Below, in pieces: positions 8,086-21,755 of a stretch of 64,000 nucleotides of DNA. Position 1 is the first letter of the stretch, and the number at the start of each line of letters is the position of its first letter. Under the pieces are notes generated by a model, which was given only the letters and a program-made list of their open reading frames with translations, did no database searches and was not told the origin of the DNA. Position numbers and translations under genes: made by a program. Location: assembly GCA_964036275.1 (NCBI GenBank), contig OZ038433.1, positions 45,885,097 to 45,949,096 of the forward strand. The letters run 5' to 3'. The DNA is from Litoditis marina. Its lineage: Eukaryota; Nematoda; Chromadorea; Rhabditida; Rhabditidae.

Positions 8086-9073
8086 GAAAGCATTGGGGGG
8101 TCTACTAGGGACATGCTGGAGGCAGATTTACGCAACTAGGACACATAAAACATAAATAAACAATTTCATAACTTTCCCAGCCACTAATTTGCTAAATTTC
8201 TCAGTCACAAGGTCACGTGGTTTCCACGTGAATTCGGACAAAACGCGCGAAAATAGCAGTTCTAACGGTCTTTCCTCGCCCATAATTCGAACAATTGTTA
8301 ATTATATCTCGCGATCTCTTGATCTACCAGTCGAGAATACAGTTTTCTGTGAGTCAACCGCTGTACAAGTCACCAACTTTTCCCCATCCCCAGCTATAGC
8401 CCTGTAGAATCGCGGTTTTTCGCTCATATCTCAGCTTTGGAGGGTCGAAACACAAAAATGACAAGATTTCCGCGATCGGCACGTCATTTTGTATGCACAC
8501 GGCACGAAAAGAAGCTAATTCGGAGAAAATTTCCCGATTGCAAATGGCAAAAATCTACAGGTATTTGAACCTCCCCCCTCCGGCACGGGAGGCGGCAGCA
8601 CTATCCACTAGGCCACCGGACACCTCCGAGCCGGAATGCTTGTTTCGGGGGCAAGAGCGCGCGGTTCACTGTTGTATATGGAAATGTTAGGTTTTTCATA
8701 GATGAGATAAATGATTTAGCTCTCAATTCTCAATTGTAGCCCTCAGATGTGGAGCAAATTTCAATTTCGTTCTCTGGCACGAAACTCGATGAGAATTTGG
8801 AAAAACTATCGGAAAATGTACGAATAGCTTTTGTAAAAGTATTTTCTATGATGTGTAACTTAAATTGAGGTGTATGGGGGAAAAAAGTTCGACTTTTGTT
8901 TCACGTGACTCACGTGGGAAAACGTGCATTTTCACGGGTCCACACCTACTAAACATGCATGAACATCCCTTTTGTTGCCGATGTGGAGCAAACTACAACG
9001 TTTCTTTTAGAGAACACCTGTTTTCTGCTCACGTGAGACACGTGACACACGTGTTTTTACTTTTGTACACATT

Positions 9074-9172
9074 CTTAGTGCCCTCCTACTGGAGGGCGTT
9101 CCAAAATTTGTCTTAACCACAACTTTCATTGGGTCAGAACGAGAAAGTACCTCAAACTTGGGTAATTAAACC
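9074..9172 (-). ncRNA. SL1 spliced leader RNA, array 1 unit 3/4
   Basis: Same as the copy at 6340. Confidence 0.95.
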
Positions 9173-9333
9173 AACGAGAGGGTAGGATAGTGGTGGACGC
9201 TCATGAGACGTATGTATATTGGTCTGGCCGGCTGGCCAAAACGCCCCCTTTAAGCGCTAAAACAGATAGTATTTGGTTTGTTTGGGCGCTAAAACTAAGG
9301 AAATTCGATCTAGTTTTAAATAAAAATGTAAAA

Positions 9334-9452
9334 AGCTTACGGCACCCGGGATTCCCAAGCCGTCTCCGATCCAAGTACTAACCGGGCCCAACGTTGCTTG
9401 ACTTGCCAGATCGGACGGGATGGCGTATTTTCAACGTGGTATGGTCGTAAGC
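9334..9452 (-). rRNA. 5S ribosomal RNA, array 1 unit 4
   Basis: Same as unit 1 by eye. Confidence 0.96.
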
Positions 9453-10440
9453 GAAAGCATTGGGGGGTCTACTAGGGACATGCTGGAGGCAGATTTACGC
9501 AACTAGGACACATAAAACATAAATAAACAATTTCATAACTTTCCCAGCCACTAATTTGCTAAATTTCTCAGTCACAAGGTCACGTGGTTTCCACGTGAAT
9601 TCGGACAAAACGCGCGAAAATAGCAGTTCTAACGGTCTTTCCTCGCCCATAATTCGAACAATTGTTAATTATATCTCGCAATCTCTTGATCTACCAGTCG
9701 AGAATACAGTTTTCTGTGAGTCAACCGCTGTACAAGTCACCAACTTTTCCCCATCCCCAGCTATAGCCCTGTAGAATCGCGGTTTTTCGCTCATATCTCA
9801 GCTTTGGAGGGTCGAAACACAAAAATGACAAGATTTCCGCGATCGGCACGTCATTTTGTATGCACACGGCACGAAAAGAAGCTAATTCGGAGAAAATTTC
9901 CCGATTGCAAATGGCAAAAATCTACAGGTATTTGAACCTCCCCCCTCCGGCACGGGAGGCGGCAGCACTATCCACTAGGCCACCGGACACCTCCGAGCCG
10001 GAATGCTTGTTTCGGGGGCAAGAGCGCGCGGTTCACTGTTGTATATGGAAATGTTAGGTTTTTCATAGATGAGATAAATGATTTAGCTCTCAATTCTCAA
10101 TTGTAGCCCTCAGATGTGGAGCAAATTTCAATTTCGTTCTCTGGCACGAAACTCGATGAGAATTTGGAAAAACTATCGGAAAATGTACGAATAGCTTTTG
10201 TAAAAGTATTTTCTATGATGTGTAACTTAAATTGAGGTGTATGGGGGAAAAAAGTTCGACTTTTGTTTCACGTGACTCACGTGGGAAAACGTGCATTTTC
10301 ACGGGTCCACACCTACTAAACATGCATGAACATCCCTTTTGTTGCCGATGTGGAGCAAACTACAACGTTTCTTTTAGAGAACACCTGTTTTCTGCTCACG
10401 TGAGACACGTGACACACGTGTTTTTACTTTTGTACACATT

Positions 10441-10539
10441 CTTAGTGCCCTCCTACTGGAGGGCGTTCCAAAATTTGTCTTAACCACAACTTTCATTGGG
10501 TCAGAACGAGAAAGTACCTCAAACTTGGGTAATTAAACC
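10441..10539 (-). ncRNA. SL1 spliced leader RNA, array 1 unit 4/5
   Basis: Same as the copy at 6340. Confidence 0.95.
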
Positions 10540-10700
10540 AACGAGAGGGTAGGATAGTGGTGGACGCTCATGAGACGTATGTATATTGGTCTGGCCGGCT
10601 GGCCAAAACGCCCCCTTTAAGCGCTAAAACAGATAGTATTTGGTTTGTTTGGGCGCTAAAACTAAGGAAATTCGATCTAGTTTTAAATAAAAATGTAAAA

Positions 10701-10819
10701 AGCTTACGGCACCCGGGATTCCCAAGCCGTCTCCGATCCAAGTACTAACCGGGCCCAACGTTGCTTGACTTGCCAGATCGGACGGGATGGCGTATTTTCA
10801 ACGTGGTATGGTCGTAAGC
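10701..10819 (-). rRNA. 5S ribosomal RNA, array 1 unit 5
   Basis: Same as unit 1 by eye. Confidence 0.96.
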
Positions 10820-11807
10820 GAAAGCATTGGGGGGTCTACTAGGGACATGCTGGAGGCAGATTTACGCAACTAGGACACATAAAACATAAATAAACAATTT
10901 CATAACTTTCCCAGCCACTAATTTGCTAAATTTCTCAGTCACAAGGTCACGTGGTTTCCACGTGAATTCGGACAAAACGCGCGAAAATAGCAGTTCTAAC
11001 GGTCTTTCCTCGCCCATAATTCGAACAATTGTTAATTATATCTCGCAATCTCTTGATCTACCAGTCGAGAATACAGTTTTCTGTGAGTCAACCGCTGTAC
11101 AAGTCACCAACTTTTCCCCATCCCCAGCTATAGCCCTGTAGAATCGCGGTTTTTCGCTCATATCTCAGCTTTGGAGGGTCGAAACACAAAAATGACAAGA
11201 TTTCCGCGATCGGCACGTCATTTTGTATGCACACGGCACGAAAAGAAGCTAATTCGGAGAAAATTTCCCGATTGCAAATGGCAAAAATCTACAGGTATTT
11301 GAACCTCCCCCCTCCGGCACGGGAGGCGGCAGCACTATCCACTAGGCCACCGGACACCTCCGAGCCGGAATGCTTGTTTCGGGGGCAAGAGCGCGCGGTT
11401 CACTGTTGTATATGGAAATGTTAGGTTTTTCATAGATGAGATAAATGATTTAGCTCTCAATTCTCAATTGTAGCCCTCAGATGTGGAGCAAATTTCAATT
11501 TCGTTCTCTGGCACGAAACTCGATGAGAATTTGGAAAAACTATCGGAAAATGTACGAATAGCTTTTGTAAAAGTATTTTCTATGATGTGTAACTTAAATT
11601 GAGGTGTATGGGGGAAAAAAGTTCGACTTTTGTTTCACGTGACTCACGTGGGAAAACGTGCATTTTCACGGGTCCACACCTACTAAACATGCATGAACAT
11701 CCCTTTTGTTGCCGATGTGGAGCAAACTACAACGTTTCTTTTAGAGAACACCTGTTTTCTGCTCACGTGAGACACGTGACACACGTGTTTTTACTTTTGT
11801 ACACAAT

Positions 11808-11906
11808 CTTAGTGCCCTCCTACTGGAGGGGGTTCCAAAATTTGTCTTAACCACAACTTTCATTGGGTCAGAACGAGAAAGTACCTCAAACTTGGGTAAT
11901 TAAACC
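11808..11906 (-). ncRNA. SL1 RNA, hairpin variant, array 1 unit 5/6
   Basis: G to C (RNA) at the base of the 3' hairpin (11831): the closing pair becomes C-C, leaving six pairs. The exon, donor and Sm site are unchanged. A T to A change (plus strand) lies just downstream of the gene (acacaatctt). Confidence 0.94.
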
Positions 11907-12067
11907 AACGAGAGGGTAGGATAGTGGTGGACGCTCATGAGACGTATGTATATTGGTCTGGCCGGCTGGCCAAAACGCCCCCTTTAAGCGCTAAAACAGA
12001 TAGTATTTGGTTTGTTTGGGCGCTAAAACTAAGGAAATTCGATCTAGTTTTAAATAAAAATGTAAAA

Positions 12068-12186
12068 AGCTTACGGCACCCGGGATTCCCAAGCCGTCTC
12101 CGATCCAAGTACTAACCGGGCCCAACGTTGCTTGACTTGCCAGATCGGACGGGATGGCGTATTTTCAACGTGGTATGGTCGTAAGC
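12068..12186 (-). rRNA. 5S ribosomal RNA, array 1 unit 6
   Basis: Same as unit 1 by eye. Confidence 0.96.
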
Positions 12187-13174
12187 GAAAGCATTGGGGG
12201 GTCTACTAGGGACATGCTGGAGGCAGATTTACGCAACTAGGACACATAAAACATAAATAAACAATTTCATAACTTTCCCAGCCACTAATTTGCTAAATTT
12301 CTCAGTCACAAGGTCACGTGGTTTCCACGTGAATTCGGACAAAACGCGCGAAAATAGCAGTTCTAACGGTCTTTCCTCGCCCATAATTCGAACAATTGTT
12401 AATTATATCTCGCAATCTCTTGATCTACCAGTCGAGAATACAGTTTTCTGTGAGTCAACCGCTGTACAAGTCACCAACTTTTCCCCATCCCCAGCTATAG
12501 CCCTGTAGAATCGCGGTTTTTCGCTCATATCTCAGCTTTGGAGGGTCGAAACACAAAAATGACAAGATTTCCGCGATCGGCACGTCATTTTGTATGCACA
12601 CGGCACGAAAAGAAGCTAATTCGGAGAAAATTTCCCGATTGCAAATGGCAAAAATCTACAGGTATTTGAACCTCCCCCCTCCGGCACGGGAGGCGGCAGC
12701 ACTATCCACTAGGCCACCGGACACCTCCGAGCCGGAATGCTTGTTTCGGGGGCAAGAGCGCGCGGTTCACTGTTGTATATGGAAATGTTAGGTTTTTCAT
12801 AGATGAGATAAATGATTTAGCTCTCAATTCTCAATTGTAGCCCTCAGATGTGGAGCAAATTTCAATTTCGTTCTCTGGCACGAAACTCGATGAGAATTTG
12901 GAAAAACTATCGGAAAATGTACGAATAGCTTTTGTAAAAGTATTTTCTATGATGTGTAACTTAAATTGAGGTGTATGGGGGAAAAAAGTTCGACTTTTGT
13001 TTCACGTGACTCACGTGGGAAAACGTGCATTTTCACGGGTCCACACCTACTAAACATGCATGAACATCCCTTTTGTTGCCGATGTGGAGCAAACTACAAC
13101 GTTTCTTTTAGAGAACACCTGTTTTCTGCTCACGTGAGACACGTGACACACGTGTTTTTACTTTTGTACACATT

Positions 13175-13273
13175 CTTAGTGCCCTCCTACTGGAGGGGGT
13201 TCCAAAATTTGTCTTAACCACAACTTTCATTGGGTCAGAACGAGAAAGTACCTCAAACTTGGGTAATTAAACC
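13175..13273 (-). ncRNA. SL1 RNA, hairpin variant, array 1 unit 6/7
   Basis: Carries the C-C hairpin-base variant (13198) without the downstream T to A change seen in the neighbour at 11808. Confidence 0.94.
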
Positions 13274-13434
13274 AACGAGAGGGTAGGATAGTGGTGGACG
13301 CTCATGAGACGTATGTATATTGGTCTGGCCGGCTGGCCAAAACGCCCCCTTTAAGCGCTAAAACAGATAGTATTTGGTTTGTTTGGGCGCTAAAACTAAG
13401 GAAATTCGATCTAGTTTTAAATAAAAATGTAAAA

Positions 13435-13553
13435 AGCTTACGGCACCCGGGATTCCCAAGCCGTCTCCGATCCAAGTACTAACCGGGCCCAACGTTGCTT
13501 GACTTGCCAGATCGGACGGGATGGCGTATTTTCAACGTGGTATGGTCGTAAGC
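13435..13553 (-). rRNA. 5S ribosomal RNA, array 1 unit 7
   Basis: Same as unit 1 by eye. The spacer of this unit has AG for GC at 14127-14128. Confidence 0.96.
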
Positions 13554-14541
13554 GAAAGCATTGGGGGGTCTACTAGGGACATGCTGGAGGCAGATTTACG
13601 CAACTAGGACACATAAAACATAAATAAACAATTTCATAACTTTCCCAGCCACTAATTTGCTAAATTTCTCAGTCACAAGGTCACGTGGTTTCCACGTGAA
13701 TTCGGACAAAACGCGCGAAAATAGCAGTTCTAACGGTCTTTCCTCGCCCATAATTCGAACAATTGTTAATTATATCTCGCAATCTCTTGATCTACCAGTC
13801 GAGAATACAGTTTTCTGTGAGTCAACCGCTGTACAAGTCACCAACTTTTCCCCATCCCCAGCTATAGCCCTGTAGAATCGCGGTTTTTCGCTCATATCTC
13901 AGCTTTGGAGGGTCGAAACACAAAAATGACAAGATTTCCGCGATCGGCACGTCATTTTGTATGCACACGGCACGAAAAGAAGCTAATTCGGAGAAAATTT
14001 CCCGATTGCAAATGGCAAAAATCTACAGGTATTTGAACCTCCCCCCTCCGGCACGGGAGGCGGCAGCACTATCCACTAGGCCACCGGACACCTCCGAGCC
14101 GGAATGCTTGTTTCGGGGGCAAGAGCAGGCGGTTCACTGTTGTATATGGAAATGTTAGGTTTTTCATAGATGAGATAAATGATTTAGCTCTCAATTCTCA
14201 ATTGTAGCCCTCAGATGTGGAGCAAATTTCAATTTCGTTCTCTGGCACGAAACTCGATGAGAATTTGGAAAAACTATCGGAAAATGTACGAATAGCTTTT
14301 GTAAAAGTATTTTCTATGATGTGTAACTTAAATTGAGGTGTATGGGGGAAAAAAGTTCGACTTTTGTTTCACGTGACTCACGTGGGAAAACGTGCATTTT
14401 CACGGGTCCACACCTACTAAACATGCATGAACATCCCTTTTGTTGCCGATGTGGAGCAAACTACAACGTTTCTTTTAGAGAACACCTGTTTTCTGCTCAC
14501 GTGAGACACGTGACACACGTGTTTTTACTTTTGTACACATT

Positions 14542-14640
14542 CTTAGTGCCCTCCTACTGGAGGGCGTTCCAAAATTTGTCTTAACCACAACTTTCATTGG
14601 GTCAGAACGAGAAAGTACCTCAAACTTGGGTAATTAAACC
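14542..14640 (-). ncRNA. SL1 spliced leader RNA, array 1 unit 7/8
   Basis: Same as the copy at 6340, with the standard hairpin. Confidence 0.95.
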
Positions 14641-14801
14641 AACGAGAGGGTAGGATAGTGGTGGACGCTCATGAGACGTATGTATATTGGTCTGGCCGGC
14701 TGGCCAAAACGCCCCCTTTAAGCGCTAAAACAGATAGTATTTGGTTTGTTTGGGCGCTAAAACTAAGGAAATTCGATCTAGTTTTAAATAAAAATGTAAA
14801 A

Positions 14802-14920
14802 AGCTTACGGCACCCGGGATTCCCAAGCCGTCTCCGATCCAAGTACTAACCGGGCCCAACGTTGCTTGACTTGCCAGATCGGACGGGATGGCGTATTTTC
14901 AACGTGGTATGGTCGTAAGC
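14802..14920 (-). rRNA. 5S ribosomal RNA, array 1 unit 8
   Basis: Same as unit 1 by eye. Confidence 0.96.
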
Positions 14921-15908
14921 GAAAGCATTGGGGGGTCTACTAGGGACATGCTGGAGGCAGATTTACGCAACTAGGACACATAAAACATAAATAAACAATT
15001 TCATAACTTTCCCAGCCACTAATTTGCTAAATTTCTCAGTCACAAGGTCACGTGGTTTCCACGTGAATTCGGACAAAACGCGCGAAAATAGCAGTTCTAA
15101 CGGTCTTTCCTCGCCCATAATTCGAACAATTGTTAATTATATCTCGCGATCTCTTGATCTACCAGTCGAGAATACAGTTTTCTGTGAGTCAACCGCTGTA
15201 CAAGTCACCAACTTTTCCCCATCCCCAGCTATAGCCCTGTAGAATCGCGGTTTTTCGCTCATATCTCAGCTTTGGAGGGTCGAAACACAAAAATGACAAG
15301 ATTTCCGCGATCGGCACGTCATTTTGTATGCACACGGCACGAAAAGAAGCTAATTCGGAGAAAATTTCCCGATTGCAAATGGCAAAAATCTACAGGTATT
15401 TGAACCTCCCCCCTCCGGCACGGGAGGCGGCAGCACTATCCACTAGGCCACCGGACACCTCCGAGCCGGAATGCTTGTTTCGGGGGCAAGAGCGCGCGGT
15501 TCACTGTTGTATATGGAAATGTTAGGTTTTTCATAGATGAGATAAATGATTTAGCTCTCAATTCTCAATTGTAGCCCTCAGATGTGGAGCAAATTTCAAT
15601 TTCGTTCTCTGGCACGAAACTCGATGAGAATTTGGAAAAACTATCGGAAAATGTACGAATAGCTTTTGTAAAAGTATTTTCTATGATGTGTAACTTAAAT
15701 TGAGGTGTATGGGGGAAAAAAGTTCGACTTTTGTTTCACGTGACTCACGTGGGAAAACGTGCATTTTCACGGGTCCACACCTACTAAACATGCATGAACA
15801 TCCCTTTTGTTGCCGATGTGGAGCAAACTACAACGTTTCTTTTAGAGAACACCTGTTTTCTGCTCACGTGAGACACGTGACACACGTGTTTTTACTTTTG
15901 TACACATT

Positions 15909-16007
15909 CTTAGTGCCCTCCTACTGGAGGGCGTTCCAAAATTTGTCTTAACCACAACTTTCATTGGGTCAGAACGAGAAAGTACCTCAAACTTGGGTAA
16001 TTAAACC
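15909..16007 (-). ncRNA. SL1 spliced leader RNA, array 1 unit 8/9
   Basis: Same as the copy at 6340. Confidence 0.95.
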
Positions 16008-16168
16008 AACGAGAGGGTAGGATAGTGGTGGACGCTCATGAGACGTATGTATATTGGTCTGGCCGGCTGGCCAAAACGCCCCCTTTAAGCGCTAAAACAG
16101 ATAGTATTTGGTTTGTTTGGGCGCTAAAACTAAGGAAATTCGATCTAGTTTTAAATAAAAATGTAAAA

Positions 16169-16287
16169 AGCTTACGGCACCCGGGATTCCCAAGCCGTCT
16201 CCGATCCAAGTACTAACCGGGCCCAACGTTGCTTGACTTGCCAGATCGGACGGGATGGCGTATTTTCAACGTGGTATGGTCGTAAGC
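16169..16287 (-). rRNA. 5S ribosomal RNA, array 1 unit 9
   Basis: Same as unit 1 by eye. Confidence 0.96.
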
Positions 16288-17275
16288 GAAAGCATTGGGG
16301 GGTCTACTAGGGACATGCTGGAGGCAGATTTACGCAACTAGGACACATAAAACATAAATAAACAATTTCATAACTTTCCCAGCCACTAATTTGCTAAATT
16401 TCTCAGTCACAAGGTCACGTGGTTTCCACGTGAATTCGGACAAAACGCGCGAAAATAGCAGTTCTAACGGTCTTTCCTCGCCCATAATTCGAACAATTGT
16501 TAATTATATCTCGCGATCTCTTGATCTACCAGTCGAGAATACAGTTTTCTGTGAGTCAACCGCTGTACAAGTCACCAACTTTTCCCCATCCCCAGCTATA
16601 GCCCTGTAGAATCGCGGTTTTTCGCTCATATCTCAGCTTTGGAGGGTCGAAACACAAAAATGACAAGATTTCCGCGATCGGCACGTCATTTTGTATGCAC
16701 ACGGCACGAAAAGAAGCTAATTCGGAGAAAATTTCCCGATTGCAAATGGCAAAAATCTACAGGTATTTGAACCTCCCCCCTCCGGCACGGGAGGCGGCAG
16801 CACTATCCACTAGGCCACCGGACACCTCCGAGCCGGAATGCTTGTTTCGGGGGCAAGAGCGCGCGGTTCACTGTTGTATATGGAAATGTTAGGTTTTTCA
16901 TAGATGAGATAAATGATTTAGCTCTCAATTCTCAATTGTAGCCCTCAGATGTGGAGCAAATTTCAATTTCGTTCTCTGGCACGAAACTCGATGAGAATTT
17001 GGAAAAACTATCGGAAAATGTACGAATAGCTTTTGTAAAAGTATTTTCTATGATGTGTAACTTAAATTGAGGTGTATGGGGGAAAAAAGTTCGACTTTTG
17101 TTTCACGTGACTCACGTGGGAAAACGTGCATTTTCACGGGTCCACACCTACTAAACATGCATGAACATCCCTTTTGTTGCCGATGTGGAGCAAACTACAA
17201 CGTTTCTTTTAGAGAACACCTGTTTTCTGCTCACGTGAGACACGTGACACACGTGTTTTTACTTTTGTACACATT

Positions 17276-17374
17276 CTTAGTGCCCTCCTACTGGAGGGCG
17301 TTCCAAAATTTGTCTTAACCACAACTTTCATTGGGTCAGAACGAGAAAGTACCTCAAACTTGGGTAATTAAACC
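17276..17374 (-). ncRNA. SL1 spliced leader RNA, array 1 unit 9/10
   Basis: Same as the copy at 6340. Confidence 0.95.
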
Positions 17375-17535
17375 AACGAGAGGGTAGGATAGTGGTGGAC
17401 GCTCATGAGACGTATGTATATTGGTCTGGCCGGCTGGCCAAAACGCCCCCTTTAAGCGCTAAAACAGATAGTATTTGGTTTGTTTGGGCGCTAAAACTAA
17501 GGAAATTCGATCTAGTTTTAAATAAAAATGTAAAA

Positions 17536-17654
17536 AGCTTACGGCACCCGGGATTCCCAAGCCGTCTCCGATCCAAGTACTAACCGGGCCCAACGTTGCT
17601 TGACTTGCCAGATCGGACGGGATGGCGTATTTTCAACGTGGTATGGTCGTAAGC
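17536..17654 (-). rRNA. 5S ribosomal RNA, array 1 unit 10
   Basis: Same as unit 1 by eye. Confidence 0.96.
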
Positions 17655-18642
17655 GAAAGCATTGGGGGGTCTACTAGGGACATGCTGGAGGCAGATTTAC
17701 GCAACTAGGACACATAAAACATAAATAAACAATTTCATAACTTTCCCAGCCACTAATTTGCTAAATTTCTCAGTCACAAGGTCACGTGGTTTCCACGTGA
17801 ATTCGGACAAAACGCGCGAAAATAGCAGTTCTAACGGTCTTTCCTCGCCCATAATTCGAACAATTGTTAATTATATCTCGCGATCTCTTGATCTACCAGT
17901 CGAGAATACAGTTTTCTGTGAGTCAACCGCTGTACAAGTCACCAACTTTTCCCCATCCCCAGCTATAGCCCTGTAGAATCGCGGTTTTTCGCTCATATCT
18001 CAGCTTTGGAGGGTCGAAACACAAAAATGACAAGATTTCCGCGATCGGCACGTCATTTTGTATGCACACGGCACGAAAAGAAGCTAATTCGGAGAAAATT
18101 TCCCGATTGCAAATGGCAAAAATCTACAGGTATTTGAACCTCCCCCCTCCGGCACGGGAGGCGGCAGCACTATCCACTAGGCCACCGGACACCTCCGAGC
18201 CGGAATGCTTGTTTCGGGGGCAAGAGCGCGCGGTTCACTGTTGTATATGGAAATGTTAGGTTTTTCATAGATGAGATAAATGATTTAGCTCTCAATTCTC
18301 AATTGTAGCCCTCAGATGTGGAGCAAATTTCAATTTCGTTCTCTGGCACGAAACTCGATGAGAATTTGGAAAAACTATCGGAAAATGTACGAATAGCTTT
18401 TGTAAAAGTATTTTCTATGATGTGTAACTTAAATTGAGGTGTATGGGGGAAAAAAGTTCGACTTTTGTTTCACGTGACTCACGTGGGAAAACGTGCATTT
18501 TCACGGGTCCACACCTACTAAACATGCATGAACATCCCTTTTGTTGCCGATGTGGAGCAAACTACAACGTTTCTTTTAGAGAACACCTGTTTTCTGCTCA
18601 CGTGAGACACGTGACACACGTGTTTTTACTTTTGTACACATT

Positions 18643-18741
18643 CTTAGTGCCCTCCTACTGGAGGGCGTTCCAAAATTTGTCTTAACCACAACTTTCATTG
18701 GGTCAGAACGAGAAAGTACCTCAAACTTGGGTAATTAAACC
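18643..18741 (-). ncRNA. SL1 spliced leader RNA, array 1 unit 10/11
   Basis: Same as the copy at 6340. Confidence 0.95.
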
Positions 18742-18902
18742 AACGAGAGGGTAGGATAGTGGTGGACGCTCATGAGACGTATGTATATTGGTCTGGCCGG
18801 CTGGCCAAAACGCCCCCTTTAAGCGCTAAAACAGATAGTATTTGGTTTGTTTGGGCGCTAAAACTAAGGAAATTCGATCTAGTTTTAAATAAAAATGTAA
18901 AA

Positions 18903-19021
18903 AGCTTACGGCACCCGGGATTCCCAAGCCGTCTCCGATCCAAGTACTAACCGGGCCCAACGTTGCTTGACTTGCCAGATCGGACGGGATGGCGTATTTT
19001 CAACGTGGTATGGTCGTAAGC
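18903..19021 (-). rRNA. 5S ribosomal RNA, array 1 unit 11
   Basis: Same as unit 1 by eye. Confidence 0.96.
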
Positions 19022-20009
19022 GAAAGCATTGGGGGGTCTACTAGGGACATGCTGGAGGCAGATTTACGCAACTAGGACACATAAAACATAAATAAACAAT
19101 TTCATAACTTTCCCAGCCACTAATTTGCTAAATTTCTCAGTCACAAGGTCACGTGGTTTCCACGTGAATTCGGACAAAACGCGCGAAAATAGCAGTTCTA
19201 ACGGTCTTTCCTCGCCCATAATTCGAACAATTGTTAATTATATCTCGCGATCTCTTGATCTACCAGTCGAGAATACAGTTTTCTGTGAGTCAACCGCTGT
19301 ACAAGTCACCAACTTTTCCCCATCCCCAGCTATAGCCCTGTAGAATCGCGGTTTTTCGCTCATATCTCAGCTTTGGAGGGTCGAAACACAAAAATGACAA
19401 GATTTCCGCGATCGGCACGTCATTTTGTATGCACACGGCACGAAAAGAAGCTAATTCGGAGAAAATTTCCCGATTGCAAATGGCAAAAATCTACAGGTAT
19501 TTGAACCTCCCCCCTCCGGCACGGGAGGCGGCAGCACTATCCACTAGGCCACCGGACACCTCCGAGCCGGAATGCTTGTTTCGGGGGCAAGAGCGCGCGG
19601 TTCACTGTTGTATATGGAAATGTTAGGTTTTTCATAGATGAGATAAATGATTTAGCTCTCAATTCTCAATTGTAGCCCTCAGATGTGGAGCAAATTTCAA
19701 TTTCGTTCTCTGGCACGAAACTCGATGAGAATTTGGAAAAACTATCGGAAAATGTACGAATAGCTTTTGTAAAAGTATTTTCTATGATGTGTAACTTAAA
19801 TTGAGGTGTATGGGGGAAAAAAGTTCGACTTTTGTTTCACGTGACTCACGTGGGAAAACGTGCATTTTCACGGGTCCACACCTACTAAACATGCATGAAC
19901 ATCCCTTTTGTTGCCGATGTGGAGCAAACTACAACGTTTCTTTTAGAGAACACCTGTTTTCTGCTCACGTGAGACACGTGACACACGTGTTTTTACTTTT
20001 GTACACATT

Positions 20010-20108
20010 CTTAGTGCCCTCCTACTGGAGGGCGTTCCAAAATTTGTCTTAACCACAACTTTCATTGGGTCAGAACGAGAAAGTACCTCAAACTTGGGTA
20101 ATTAAACC
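20010..20108 (-). ncRNA. SL1 spliced leader RNA, array 1 unit 11/12
   Basis: Same as the copy at 6340. Confidence 0.95.
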
Positions 20109-20269
20109 AACGAGAGGGTAGGATAGTGGTGGACGCTCATGAGACGTATGTATATTGGTCTGGCCGGCTGGCCAAAACGCCCCCTTTAAGCGCTAAAACA
20201 GATAGTATTTGGTTTGTTTGGGCGCTAAAACTAAGGAAATTCGATCTAGTTTTAAATAAAAATGTAAAA

Positions 20270-20388
20270 AGCTTACGGCACCCGGGATTCCCAAGCCGTC
20301 TCCGATCCAAGTACTAACCGGGCCCAACGTTGCTTGACTTGCCAGATCGGACGGGATGGCGTATTTTCAACGTGGTATGGTCGTAAGC
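20270..20388 (-). rRNA. 5S ribosomal RNA, array 1 unit 12
   Basis: Same as unit 1 by eye. Confidence 0.96.
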
Positions 20389-21376
20389 GAAAGCATTGGG
20401 GGGTCTACTAGGGACATGCTGGAGGCAGATTTACGCAACTAGGACACATAAAACATAAATAAACAATTTCATAACTTTCCCAGCCACTAATTTGCTAAAT
20501 TTCTCAGTCACAAGGTCACGTGGTTTCCACGTGAATTCGGACAAAACGCGCGAAAATAGCAGTTCTAACGGTCTTTCCTCGCCCATAATTCGAACAATTG
20601 TTAATTATATCTCGCGATCTCTTGATCTACCAGTCGAGAATACAGTTTTCTGTGAGTCAACCGCTGTACAAGTCACCAACTTTTCCCCATCCCCAGCTAT
20701 AGCCCTGTAGAATCGCGGTTTTTCGCTCATATCTCAGCTTTGGAGGGTCGAAACACAAAAATGACAAGATTTCCGCGATCGGCACGTCATTTTGTATGCA
20801 CACGGCACGAAAAGAAGCTAATTCGGAGAAAATTTCCCGATTGCAAATGGCAAAAATCTACAGGTATTTGAACCTCCCCCCTCCGGCACGGGAGGCGGCA
20901 GCACTATCCACTAGGCCACCGGACACCTCCGAGCCGGAATGCTTGTTTCGGGGGCAAGAGCGCGCGGTTCACTGTTGTATATGGAAATGTTAGGTTTTTC
21001 ATAGATGAGATAAATGATTTAGCTCTCAATTCTCAATTGTAGCCCTCAGATGTGGAGCAAATTTCAATTTCGTTCTCTGGCACGAAACTCGATGAGAATT
21101 TGGAAAAACTATCGGAAAATGTACGAATAGCTTTTGTAAAAGTATTTTCTATGATGTGTAACTTAAATTGAGGTGTATGGGGGAAAAAAGTTCGACTTTT
21201 GTTTCACGTGACTCACGTGGGAAAACGTGCATTTTCACGGGTCCACACCTACTAAACATGCATGAACATCCCTTTTGTTGCCGATGTGGAGCAAACTACA
21301 ACGTTTCTTTTAGAGAACACCTGTTTTCTGCTCACGTGAGACACGTGACACACGTGTTTTTACTTTTGTACACATT

Positions 21377-21475
21377 CTTAGTGCCCTCCTACTGGAGGGC
21401 GTTCCAAAATTTGTCTTAACCACAACTTTCATTGGGTCAGAACGAGAAAGTACCTCAAACTTGGGTAATTAAACC
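21377..21475 (-). ncRNA. SL1 spliced leader RNA, array 1 unit 12/13
   Basis: Same as the copy at 6340. Confidence 0.95.
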
Positions 21476-21636
21476 AACGAGAGGGTAGGATAGTGGTGGA
21501 CGCTCATGAGACGTATGTATATTGGTCTGGCCGGCTGGCCAAAACGCCCCCTTTAAGCGCTAAAACAGATAGTATTTGGTTTGTTTGGGCGCTAAAACTA
21601 AGGAAATTCGATCTAGTTTTAAATAAAAATGTAAAA

Positions 21637-21755
21637 AGCTTACGGCACCCGGGATTCCCAAGCCGTCTCCGATCCAAGTACTAACCGGGCCCAACGTTGC
21701 TTGACTTGCCAGATCGGACGGGATGGCGTATTTTCAACGTGGTATGGTCGTAAGC
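21637..21755 (-). rRNA. 5S ribosomal RNA, array 1 unit 13
   Basis: Same as unit 1 by eye. Confidence 0.96.
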